Shown piece after piece: positions 12,001-21,854 of a stretch of 64,000 nt of DNA (its first letter is position 1; every line of letters starts with the position of its first letter). The stretch covers positions 94,348-158,347 of the forward strand of contig VCJN01003500.1 of assembly GCA_006384855.1 (NCBI GenBank), read 5' to 3'. This DNA comes from Tetraselmis striata. Taxonomy: Eukaryota > Chlorophyta > Chlorodendrophyceae > Chlorodendrales > Chlorodendraceae. The position numbers and the translations under genes are program-made. The notes beneath the pieces were generated by a model. The model saw nothing but the letters and a program-made list of their open reading frames with translations, made no database searches and was not told the origin of the DNA.

Positions 12001-14488
12001 AAGGGATGAGTACCTTCTGGAGTAGAGCTGCCGGCGCTGCAGTAGGAACACCGACCGAAAAAAAACTTGCCGTACTTGCCAGAGGTCGGACACAGACCAA
12101 AAGAATAGCGGGGATATAGGAGATGCTCTCATGGGTTGCATGCACGCCCAATTGAAGCCTGGAGATCACGGCGAATATGGGTGTGTGGGAACCTGGAGTC
12201 GCAGCCGGACTATGGCAGCGCTTTCAAAATAGAGAGGCAGGCATGCGGTAAGTTGAGTGGGCCGGACACAGGATGAGAGGAGGGGGAAGGGTGAGGGGTT
12301 ACCTCTGGTGCGCCGTGCGCAGGTCCACCAGATGCCGCTCCAGCATCTCGCAGTCCGCGCGCACCGAGTCCAGCGCAGCCTCCTCCTCATCCGCGGCGGA
12401 GGAGATGGCGGAGGCCTCCGCGCGCGCGGCGTCGCGTTCCGCGGCCGCCGCCTCCGCCGCCTCCTGCGCCGCCACCAGCTCCGCGGCCAGCGCCTCCGCG
12501 CGGGCAGCTGCCTCGGCCTGGCCGGCGGCCGCGGCCTCCAGGGCGGCGACGCTCTCCTGCGCCTGGATGCACTCCGCCTCCAGGCGCGTGTTGGCGTCCT
12601 CCAGCTCCGCGTTTGAGTCCTCCAAGTACGCCACCTGCTCCTGCAGCTCCCGCACCTGCTCCTCCCCGCCGGCCGCCGCCGCCGCACGCAGCGCTTCGAC
12701 CTCCCCGGCGCGCTCCTCCAGCTGCGCCGCAAGGCCGCGGATGGTCGTCTGCGCCTCCTGCAGCGCGGCTTCCAGCGCCGCCACTTCCGTCCTGCCGCTG
12801 CCTGCGCCCTCCAGTGCCTCTGTCAGCCGCGCAACCTGAGCGGGGGACAGACGGGAATGGGGAAGACACGGAGGGGCGCGCGCAGAAAAGGGAGGGAAGG
12901 GGGGTCAAGTCAGCGCCATAGTGCCGGGCGCCGCCACCCTGCGCTTCAACCCTACCGAACAGGGTACCCCCCGCCCCCCTGCAATCCCCCCCCCCCCCCC
13001 CCCTCCGCCCACCCCCATCCTAAGGAACAGACAGTGGAGGAACGGGCTCCGACAAAGTAATCACTGCAATGCAAACAAGACCCTGAGCTAACCGTCAGAG
13101 GTCGCACGTAGGGACAACAACAGCGGGCACATAGCGCATGTCCCCATAGGCGGCACACGTGACCGGCGCGAGTCTTGTTTGTGCGCATTCTTGTCGGTGC
13201 ATCGGCACCCGGAGCGGCAGCGGCGGGGTGCATGCAGGGCCTGGTCCCCGTGCCGGACCCCACCTCGGCCTCGGCGCGGCGCGCGTCGCTCGCACTGGCC
13301 GCCGCCTTGCCCTCCGCCTCCTCGCGCGCCTCCGAGAGCGCCACCATGAGGTCGCGCGAGTCCGCCGCCCCACCCTCCAGCTCCTCCACGCGCCGCGCCA
13401 GCCGCGCCGCCTCCGCCTGGGCCGCCCCCAGCGCCGCGGAGGACTCCGCCGCCGCGGCGCCGCCCGCCTGCGCCGCCTCCAGCGCGCTGCGCAGCGCGTC
13501 GGCCGTCTGCCGCTCGGTGTCCAGCTCAGCGCGCGCCGCATCCAGCTGCGAGCGCACCTCGGCCAGCGCCGCCTCCGCCTCGGCCAGCGCTGCCTCCCGG
13601 GCCGCCTGCAGGTCCGAAGTCTCACGGGGCTCCACCATGGCGGCCACTGGCTCCGCCTGCAGAAGCGGGCCGGCCGGCCTCCGGCAGAGGTGACCCGAGC
13701 TCTGCGGCTGCTGGCTGCACCGTCAGGGGCGGCGGCTCCGCTACGTCGGGCGCCTGCGGAACATGCCCTTGCGCTGCCTCGGCGGGGGGCGGCAGCTGCC
13801 CTGCTGGCGGCTGCTCAGTCGGGGGCGGCTGCTCTGTTTGTGCCATGACCGGCTGCTCGGCAAGGGCGGGCTCCTGCAGGGCAGGCGCCTGCTGCGCCTC
13901 CTCCACGGGAGGTTGCTCTGCCGCCGGCTCTGGGGGCAAGGCGTCCCCAGCGTCGGCCACCTCCGGGGTGGCAAGCAGCCCCTCCAGCTCGTCATCGCCC
14001 CAGCCGCCATCGCTGTCAGAGCCGCCCCAGCCACCGCTAACCAGCGGCACCGTTGCATCCACGACCGGCTGGGCCGCCACGTGCACCGCCTCCCCATTGC
14101 TATCGCCAAAGCCCCCCCGTCCAGCGGGTGCCTCTGCCGCAGGCACCGTCGGCTGCGACGCCGGTGCGCTGGGCGGGGTCTGCGCCGCGGCAGGCGGCGG
14201 CTCTTCTGCTGCTGGGTGGGACGGCAGCTCTGGCTGCGCCGCTGCTGGCTCCGCGGGGGCCGCGACCGCCGGCTTCTTCTTGGCGGCCACCTGCGCCGCC
14301 TTCTTCTTCTTGAACTCCTCGAGCTGGCGGGGGCGCGGGTGGAGGGGTGTCAAAGTGCGGAACAGTGTGTGGGAAACCGCAAGCGATTGGACAGGATTCG
14401 GGGGCGGGAGGGGGTTGCCATACAAGTGGAGGCGCACCTTCTTCTTGCCTGCCTCCAGGCTGGCCTTCTTCTTGGCAGCGGCGTCCAT
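2886..14488 (-). CDS. Giant golgin-like coiled-coil protein with C-terminal membrane anchor
   Basis: Nineteen exons, high to low: 14488-14438, 14323-13721, 13656-13264, 12835-12303, 11959-11707, 10780-10514, 10341-10246, 10006-9848, 9523-9365, 9123-8965, 8794-8636, 8426-8322, 8225-7857, 7728-7666, 6677-6558, 6439-5918, 5151-4675, 4310-4023, 3389-2886. They total 5,280 nt (1,759 residues). All junctions are phase 0 except 12303/11959, where a split Arg codon agrees. The N-terminus MDAAAKKKASLEAGKKK continues LEEFKKKKAAQ, like the basic start of GM130 or BLISTER-type proteins. Residues 18-218 are a Pro/Ala-rich acidic linker. Residues 219-1592 are predicted coiled coil. The last exon ends in PVARLVLSIYLLAVHASLLVA, a tail anchor placed as in golgin-84, after the golgin-84-like PMAGML stretch. 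By family it should tether vesicles at the Golgi; that is inference. It is more than twice the usual golgin-84 length. The 13721/13656 junction (64-bp intron) is the least certain. Confidence 0.8.
4819..5130 (-). repeat. Two 156-bp tandem repeats within one golgin exon
   Basis: Exon 5151-4675 contains a near-identical 52-residue block twice. Each starts LEAQGAEAANLRAEAE and ends RAAEAELALGA, and they differ at only a few residues (EE/EK, ARRR/ADRR). The blocks are adjacent and in frame, and extend the coiled coil. The high nucleotide identity suggests a recent duplication or recent homogenisation. Confidence 0.85.
6735..7265. repeat. Repeat segments P and Q in a golgin intron
   Basis: Two segments of the intron 6678-7665 recur, in the same order, in the large intron 43989-46351 of the WW-protein gene. 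Segment P (about 6735-6900) matches about 44715-44890, including TTGTAT.GCGAATC and TTGCCCATTT-like stretches. Segment Q (about 7185-7265) matches about 45880-45957, including GAAGGGTGGCAAAT and CCACCTACGCGCTAGTAT. They may be the two ends of one mobile element with different internal deletions. Confidence 0.5.
8322..10341 (-). repeat. Tandem exon-intron duplication array inside the golgin-like gene
   Basis: Six exons in a row are copies of one unit. Four are exactly 159 bp (10006-9848, 9523-9365, 9123-8965, 8794-8636). Each reads AEAEARSAEAMALRGELAAV-like at the start and QQQVQEMQ at the end. The flanking exons 10341-10246 (96 bp) and 8426-8322 (105 bp) are a 3' part and a 5' part of the same unit. 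Spacing varies from about 330 to 480 bp. The introns are duplicated too: after the donor, copies share GTGCGGGCGGCACACTCATC and then CACCCGGGAAACC, and before the acceptor they share a GGTG(C/T)TCTGCCCTTGCGGT-like stretch. All units are phase 0, so gain or loss of a unit keeps the frame. Confidence 0.85.
10973..11377 (-). pseudogene. Possible retrotransposon integrase C-terminal fragment in a golgin intron
   Basis: This open frame lies inside the 926-bp golgin intron 10781-11706, on the same strand. Its middle reads RDVSVFNVGDKVSVVTRLP, which resembles the F.VGD.V motif of the SH3-like end of Ty3/gypsy integrases. Upstream it reads FVNAQQKIQDMNDTRD, also reminiscent of that region. No other pol motif is present, so this is a remnant at most. 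A second, clearer gypsy end lies at 49804-50551. Confidence 0.35.
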
Positions 14489-17400
14489 GGCGTCGCTGCA
14501 CGCTGGGGGTCTTTTCCGCCACCAGGCCCAGCTCTCTAGTCAGTGGCGCTCTGCTGCGCCCTGGCACCCGCTCCCAAGCGGCTTCCGCTCTTGTCTGTGC
14601 CCCCTGCCGTCCGGGCTAGCCGCCCTGTTTGCTGCAGACCAGACAGCAAACGAGTCAGCGTTCCCCTCGACTGGGAAAGCGAGCCTGCCGCAGCTCCGGC
14701 CGGGGGATCTTGCCCCTCAGCGGGAGTGATCCGGTCAGCGGAGCAGTGATCCGGTCGTCGATAGGGCGCTGAACCGGCTCCGATAGACGACGCGAGGAGA
14801 GGCGAGGCGGGGAGAGGCGGGGGGCGGGCGATCGCCGGCTCCGTCACAGCCTCGCCTAGCACAGGATGGGACCGCTGTCTACTGCCGCTGTGAGGGCTGA
14901 TCGTGCAGGGGAATCGCAGGAACTAAATTTGTATAGCACAGTGATCCCGAATCATTGTATTCGCGCGCCGCGCCGCTGCAATTTCAAAAACCACAAGCGC
15001 CGCCGCGCCGCGGAGATGATCGGGTGGCGCAGCTGGGTGCGGGAGGTTGTGGGTGGGCGCACCACAGGAGCACCTCCGCGGATGCGGCGTGAGGATCTGT
15101 GCCTCCAGTGGAACGGCAGGAATGGGCGTGAGAACGGCAGCGGTTGTGCCAGCTTGGTAAAAACAGTGGCCCGGCAGGGTCCAGGTCAGCGCACCGGCAG
15201 CGGGCAGAAATGGCGGGGCGTCCTTCGCCGAGGCAACGCTACAATCAAATAGGACCCGCCGCCGCGCCGCATCGTCGCTCCGCTCAACTCCCCTTGTTGA
15301 AAGATTCCCGCATATTACATTTATACACATCGGCGGTCCCGTTGCGGATACAGAAGGATTAAGGATTAAGGGGTTGTAATTTTGACGATTAGAACTGCTT
15401 TATTACGGGTATCCCGTACCCCTTTAACTCCTGAGTACGACTCGTAACAGTACCGCGAGTTTTTTTTCGCCCCCGGGACAGGACTGGCACCAGTGAAACA
15501 CTTGCAGCGTCGCTGCGGCGGCCGTTTAGGCAGCGATCCAGTTATGGAAAGATCCGCGAGTTATTCTTTTGGCCAGTAGAAGAGCTGGCAGCATGCGCCA
15601 GCCTGGCACTTAGCGAGCGACGACGAACCGCCCCGGCGGTCGCTACCTGGCTCGTACCGGAACCGGTCTCTTTCCACAGCGTATGCTCACCAGTCATCGA
15701 CAGGCATGGCAGCAACAATCAGTCCTCGGGTGGGGGCGTTTTGGGTGCTCGCGAGACGGCGGCGTCGCGCCATGCGCGTTTGTCTCGAACGTAATGGTTT
15801 TGGGGGGTGGTATAGGTCTATGGATGGTAACGGCTCCGCGGGGATGTGGACACCAACGATGCTCACGAGCATCGTTGCTACCCCGCTGCTGCATATATAT
15901 TCCTTCTCAATGTGAAATTGAATTTGATTACAGCTGCTAGTCTGCTGCATCCGATGGCTCAGACTGATTTGTTCTCTGAACATGCTCTCTCTAACCACAG
16001 TGGGGAACTCGAAGTGTTATCACATATCAAGCTATCGGCCAAACTCCTATGTTTCCTAGCCCCTCCTCCGTCCGGCGGGCTATAGCTAAGACAACAGCGC
16101 CCCCCGGCTGTCCCTACTTACGTCAGACCCATCCCATCCAGAGCTCAGCAGGCACGCTAAGGCAGCTAGAGGCGTCCCGCCTGATGCTACCGAGGTGTGA
16201 TGGGGGAGGGGAGCAAACCGGAATAGCTGCATGGTGCTCAGTATTTATATACCGCTAAGCCGGCTAGCTTGGTGGGGTGGGGGCTACAATGTCCTCCATA
16301 TCTAGTATTTTTGGCACAGTATACTGGGTTTAATGGCATTATGACTTTGATGTCTGGTGCATGCATGTCGGATCTTGGGGGGTTGGGTCACGCTGCCGTG
16401 CGGCGCATCGAGAGTGGCGCCGACCGCGGCCTTTCGTTGTTTCTCGGGTATGTTTATGTCCATGGTGGTTGTAGTAATGGTCTCCTGTGGAGCCTGCTCT
16501 TCACGCCTGCTCTGTGGGCGCTGGACGGCAGTTGGCATGGTGGTGGGTCGTCCGGTCGTCGGTATGTCCACCGTTTCACAGGAGTATACTATTATCACCG
16601 GTAAAGCCGCGCCGGCTTGCCCGGATGTTACTACATACGCAGTACTTCGCCCGGTGTTAAGGGCCGGCTGGAAAGTGAGAAGTGGTATTCCTTCTCATCA
16701 TATGCTGCCGGCGACGACTGCCGACAAATTGCCCATGGCTTCAAATGCTTCGCCGTCGTTGGCGAGGCTCGGCGGACCAGATGAGTGCCGCTAATTATCG
16801 CTTCGCTAGCCGAGAAGAACCCGTAATAAACCGTTTCGCACTTTAAGGTATTCCAGGCCGGCACGCCTTCGCGTACGTGACTCGGCGCGAAGGCAGCGAA
16901 TATCTTCGCAACTGCGCATTGCGGCACCTATATAATACGCATTTATAGAGCTGCACCTTACGGGGACGAGTCGCCAATAATAACCAAGCATGGCTCGCAT
17001 ATCTGCGGTGAGACAAAACCCGCCGTCGCCAGCATCGACAAACAAGCGCTTAGTGCATGCCTCGCTTGAGAATATGGAAGCCACCGCGTTCCTCCAAACG
17101 CTGTGGGACTCCATCCCTGGTGTAGCTAGGGATGTTAGTTTTAAGCTGATGAGCGGGCATCTGGAAGACGAAGAAAAACACATGCTCATGTTATTCACCG
17201 ACTGAAGTGCCAGGGCGGAGATCGTCGTTTCCGACAATCGACACGTTGCAACTCTTGCGAGGCTCGCATGATTGCATCCTTCCAACTGGCACACAAGATA
17301 GGCCAGTGGAAGCACGGGCACTACAGCGGCCAAAGGCATTTGAGATCGACACCCACGCGCTCTTATCTATCCAATAACTAAGGGCGCAGTATATACGCGC

Positions 17401-19198
17401 GGGTGCATGTAATTATACGCGCGTACATTGTCGTATAATTCGAAGCACAAGTTCATTTGATGGTGTTTTCGTTATGCCTCTAACAACTTGTCTTGGTCCG
17501 GGACAAGGTGTCGGCGACGGCACATAGTTGATGCCACGCATATGGCCGTCGAACCAAGAGGAATAACTCACTAGTATACTTGCGTACAGTGGCATAATGA
17601 CGACTACATGTTTTCAACGACCACAACACCCGAGGGGCTGGGTGCCGAGTGAGATATGTCTACCGTGGAACTACGAAACGAACTTGATGTCGATATGTGA
17701 TTTCATTCTCGATGAAAAACTCGGACGTTTCGAGGCCGTACGACGGGGTCGACGTGAGGCTGCATAAATCGTTGTACGTGCGTACAGTTCGTACCCGATG
17801 TACGACGATAGTTATTACAGAGAAGTTAGAGGCCGGGATTATGAGTGACCCGCTTGTACCATGAGAAACGTCCATGTACACGCCGGTTCCTCTTGTGTAT
17901 ACGTCTTTGTACGTCAGAAGCTCCAGGGGAAAGACATACAACTGCTGAATTACGAGGGCCTCATTAACATTGATGACTTCCAACCCAGTCATCGAGCGGC
18001 TCAACGTGTGGTGGGTGTGGATCCCGGCTTGCTTTATCGTCGCGAGGCCGCGCCACAACTTACCGAGACAGCGGCCATAGGAAGACTGTGTCACCAATGT
18101 TCAAGAAACCAAGCATGCCATCATATAGTGGCGGCATGATACTCACTACATGCCGCATTTGAGAAAAAATCCATTATCACTAATGCGACGTTGGATGTGT
18201 AGATACAACCATACAACCAGTTGTGGTGTAACCTTAAATAATGGATAGGTGATAGATAGGTGCTGGAAGGGATGATAGGATGGGTGCAACAGCGGGAGGA
18301 AGCGAGACTGCTCACGCGAGTCTTGTAAATATCTCCGCGATAAGGAAGCCGGAATTGAGACGGATGAATCTTGGAGACCTCCTAACTAGTGTAGTGGGAT
18401 AGCCGAAGTTTATACGACCTCCGCGGCCCACTACACTGACCTACTGTCGTTTGCTCTTCCTCCTCCGTTGATGCTGCGGTTGCTGCCCGTTGGTGCCCAA
18501 CACTTCAGCTGTCGCAGCAGCTGCCGGGAAGCGCAGAATATCATAATTAGTTAAATCATTCAAACGCCGGCTGCACAGCGGAGAGCGCGCGTTGCGTGCG
18601 ACCGTGCTACCCCTTCCAGAAAATCTTTGCTCCGCAGGATTATGGGGCTTGCCCCAACTCGCAATAGCGACTAGCGACTACTCGAATTGGCCGGCGCCAA
18701 AACGGTTATAGGGTGGTCAGTGCCGGGTATTTTGATGGCAGTGTTAACACTGCTGGTGATCCAACAGTTTTTGAAATTCAGCCACTGGCCTTTAATTAGT
18801 CTTGCAGAATGCTTCGGCAATTTGCTTGTTGGCTACCTGTAATCCTTATTTATGACGGATCGCCGCCTACCCTGGCTTTCCGTAGCTTTATTGCTGCCTA
18901 AACGGCCGTCGTAGGGACGCTGCAAGGGTTGTCAGCCAGTCCTATCCCGGAGGCGAAAAAACCGCCGCCACTGTCATCACCACAACGCTCCTAAGTCAGC
19001 GAAATCGAATCCAGCAGAGGCCATCATGTCACGGGAGTGTCCCGTCATCAGCCTGCTGTGCATCTGCGAACACATTCATAACAGCAGCGATCGCAGCTGT
19101 GCACAGTGGCCGCGCCGGCCCAGGTCAGACGTACCCGGCGGTGGTGCATCAGCCGGCAGCTATCTCCAAACTGACCCCTGGCACGCAAACCTGCTCAT
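14489..19198. other. 4.7-kb stretch with no recognised gene
   Basis: This lies between the start codon of the golgin-like gene and the NTPase gene. It contains two inverted copies of a repeat marked TTCGCCCCCGGGACAGGAC (about 15460-15560 on + and 18862-18965 on -). ORFs at 14866-15252, 16357-16794, 16990-17205 and 17660-18097 (-) have no recognisable domains and no convincing splice partners. The 71-codon ORF 16990-17205 (MARISAVRQN...) has protein-like composition, but I cannot place it. Promoters of the divergent flanking genes should lie here; I see no clear element. Confidence 0.5.
15460..15560 (+). repeat. Dispersed repeat family R2 (CGCCCCCGGGACAGGAC)
   Basis: The landmark order is a T-run, CGCCCCCGGGACAGGAC, TTGCAGCG, a CGGCGGCCGTTTAGGCAGCGA-like block. 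Other copies are at about 18862-18965 (- strand), 26045-26115, a short one at 31808-31850, and 43495-43625 inside an intron of the WW-protein gene. Divergence is moderate. No ORF is associated, and the class of element is unknown. Confidence 0.55.
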
Positions 19199-19351
19199 AT
19201 GTTCGTCTCAGGCGTGCTCCTGATGCGTGGCGGTGTGCGGCATGCCGCTGGCCCTCTCCTCCGCCGTCAGGTGCGCACGCCAGTCCTCACACCCACCCGT
19301 GATACTGCGAGGCATCCACGAGTCGCCCAGCTGACGGTCGCACTTGTCAAA

Positions 19352-20620
19352 ATGAAGGTGGCGGCGTGCGCAGCAAAGTCGGCGACCACGCGCGTATTAG
19401 TGTGTTCGAAGAATCCGGTGAAAGTCGGCGCCGTGCAGAAAGCCTTCGGGCTCGCGTTCCCGGAACGCGCCTTCGAGTTTAGAAGTGAGTTTCGCCGCTC
19501 TCTCTTGACTTGCGGGATAAAACCTTTTCCAGGCCGAGGTGGCACCAGTGCCATCAACAGTGCCGTCGAGCAGCACAGCGGTGACCGTTTGATATGGCCG
19601 CCTGGTGCAGATACGTCAGCGGCGTCGGGTGTGCCGGACCAGCCGTTCGGCGATGAGGAGACGCTGGCAGGGTGAGAGGAGGCAGCGTTTCTCGGCTTGA
19701 CATGCGCAGCAGCCGCAAATGTACCCACCGTAGGACCAGACCAGTCCATCATTTAACGCCCAGCACTGCATAGTCACCGTGTGCTTCCCCATGCACATGT
19801 GGTAGGTGCAGTGGGCTGAAAAGTTGACTGAGGGGATGTATTGGTCATTATGGGGCCGTTGATCATGAGTGATTCTGGTTATGCAATCTTGTCCTGGACC
19901 ACCCCCCTCCCCCCCCCCCCCCCCCCCCTCCTCATCACCGCTCTTCTGTGCCCGTGGCGATCGACAAGGGCGCGAAACCGGGTTGCGAACGCCGCGGAGC
20001 AGCACGAGGCGGCGCTGCTAGTCGCCCTGGAGGGCGGTGTGGGACGGGATGACCGCGGGGAGCTGGAGTGTTTCGCTTGGGCGGTGGTTCGGAGCCACAC
20101 AACAGGTGCGGCAAACACTTGTGCCTGACGAGAGCGCACGCTCGCAAATCACCGGTTAGCGCCAGCGACAGATAGGAGCCGCATCGCTGCCGCGGCGTCC
20201 TTGTGGTGCCTGCCGTGATGGCTGGGTTGGCTGAAATGCCGCAGGGGCAGAAGGGCGCGCCCGGTCGGCGTCGTTCATGCTTCCACGAGCGATTTCGGAC
20301 TTGCTGGACCAAGGGGTCGAGCTGGGTGATGCTGACGACCAGGCAAGGCATTCCCGGGCCCAGCATCCGCACCCATAGGGTCCACACACTCGATTGCCAC
20401 TGCGTGCATATTACTCACCACTGTGTGATTGCCCCCCCCCCCCCCCCCCCCCCCCCTCCTCCAGGTGTTCCGGCGGATGAAGTCTGGACAAGGCACCGGC
20501 ACGGTTGGCCGGCTAACCGGGGGGCTAATCACCCGGCAGTCCTACTATGAGCACACGGTGCTGCTTGCGCTCGCGCCCTTCCTCAACCCAGAGCACTTCC
20601 CTGAACATGTATGGGAATGA
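19352..20620 (+). CDS. Inosine/xanthosine triphosphatase (YjjX-type NTPase)
   Basis: Exons 19352-19484, 19611-19671, 19969-20105, 20245-20342 and 20465-20620 give 585 nt (194 residues). The family (PF01931-like) hydrolyses deaminated purine nucleotides such as ITP and XTP, and so keeps them out of nucleic acids. I see the family landmarks in order: VLVCSKNPVKVGAVQKAF near the N-terminus; SGVPDQPFGDEET; GARNRV; LVALEGGVG; a LGDADDQVF stretch across the last junction; SGQGTGTVGRLTGGLITR; and YEHTVLLALAPF. The length fits the family. Intron 4 (20343-20464) begins GCAAGG after CCAG, a GC-AG intron with good consensus. The frame stays open upstream to an ATG at 19199, so an N-terminal extension (perhaps a targeting peptide) is possible; 19352 gives the usual family start. 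Confidence 0.88.
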
Positions 20621-21854
20621 ACTAGACGTGTTGGCCGGGTGATCCTGATTTCGACCGCTGCTTCTCTTTAAAACAGACTAGAGAGACGCTTCCTCGAACG
20701 GGAACGGGCACGTGGGTACCATAGTGCTCTATCACGTGCCACCGGCCTTGGCGCTTTTATCATGTTCTAATGCCCCACTTTGAGCCGCTGTCAGTGCAGG
20801 GTGGCGCTACGTCCGAGTCGCAGCTATTGTTGTTTTATGTATAGGGATGGAACACCCACCAGGGTCGCAGGGAGATCGAGTCGGCATAGGGCTTGTGGCG
20901 GCGGGGCGAAATGGTCGTCAGTTGCTTGGCAATACGCCAGTAATATGTACGGCCACCAGCACATGACAAGAATGTTGGCATGTGGGCCAACCCACCAGTT
21001 CGCGTTGTTACATAAGTGACCGAGATGCTGCGAGTACCAGTCAGCTGCCCGATCAGCTTTATTGAAGTTGCCCGTGACGTTGTACTACGCGGTAGGCTCT
21101 TGTTGCTTACGCTTTTGTAATTCAAACCAGTCAGCTGCCTGTGAGCATGTCTAGGCATTGGGGCTGCGGCACAACTCAGTCGCAACAATGCCAACTCTTT
21201 GCAGAGCCGCCATCGGCCATTTCATGCTACAGGCGGCGCCGACACGATGCACTGCAGTATTCACAAACATTGCGAATGAGAACCTGCCCTGCCGGCCAGA
21301 GGTCCAATGACGCAGATAAAGGTTAAGCGGATGTTATCATAGGTTGCTAGCAAGCCCAATCTGAGGCTTATAAGGGTTCTCATAGTCAGTGACCGTGCTC
21401 TTGCCACCTGAATATCTCCGTACATGGGATGCATAGAATGCTGAATGGACACACTGGGCCACATAGTATCATAAACATATTTACAAGAGGCCCGGAATGT
21501 ACACAGGAGGTTGGGCTGCACTAGCATGCCAACGACCAAGCCAAGGAGGCATGAACAAGTACGCTTGTATGCTGTAGCATGTATCCATCATGGTGCCCCA
21601 ATGCCCATTGCTGGATTTGTCTTTCGATATAGTCTACATCTTGCAGCTTCGGCCATCCAGGGCTTCTTCTGCCACAGAACGATGCACTTCTTGCATTGTC
21701 ACCAGCCTTGGCTGTGGAGATCCGGCCGCCATCGTAGCGGCTAGACGAGCGTCATTCCCCGTGTAGCGATTTTGGACAACTATGAGGCTGGGGACCAACT
21801 GACGGTCCCGGCATCTATGTGCTGATATTGGAAGTACCACCCGCAGCTCAGCCG
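20621..21854. other. Intergenic stretch between convergent genes
   Basis: About 1.2 kb between the stop codons of the NTPase gene (+) and the DUF547 gene (-). It contains one copy of repeat family R1 at about 21235-21370 (CGGCCAGAGGTCC, then GTTGCTAGCAAGCCCAATCT). I see no gene in it. Confidence 0.6.

Noticed and set aside
16357..17339. Possible protein genes at 16.36-17.34 kb on either strand
   Set aside because: Reading frames are open but have no domain, no neighbours in phase, and cover the region on both strands. Recorded only as unrecognised ORFs.
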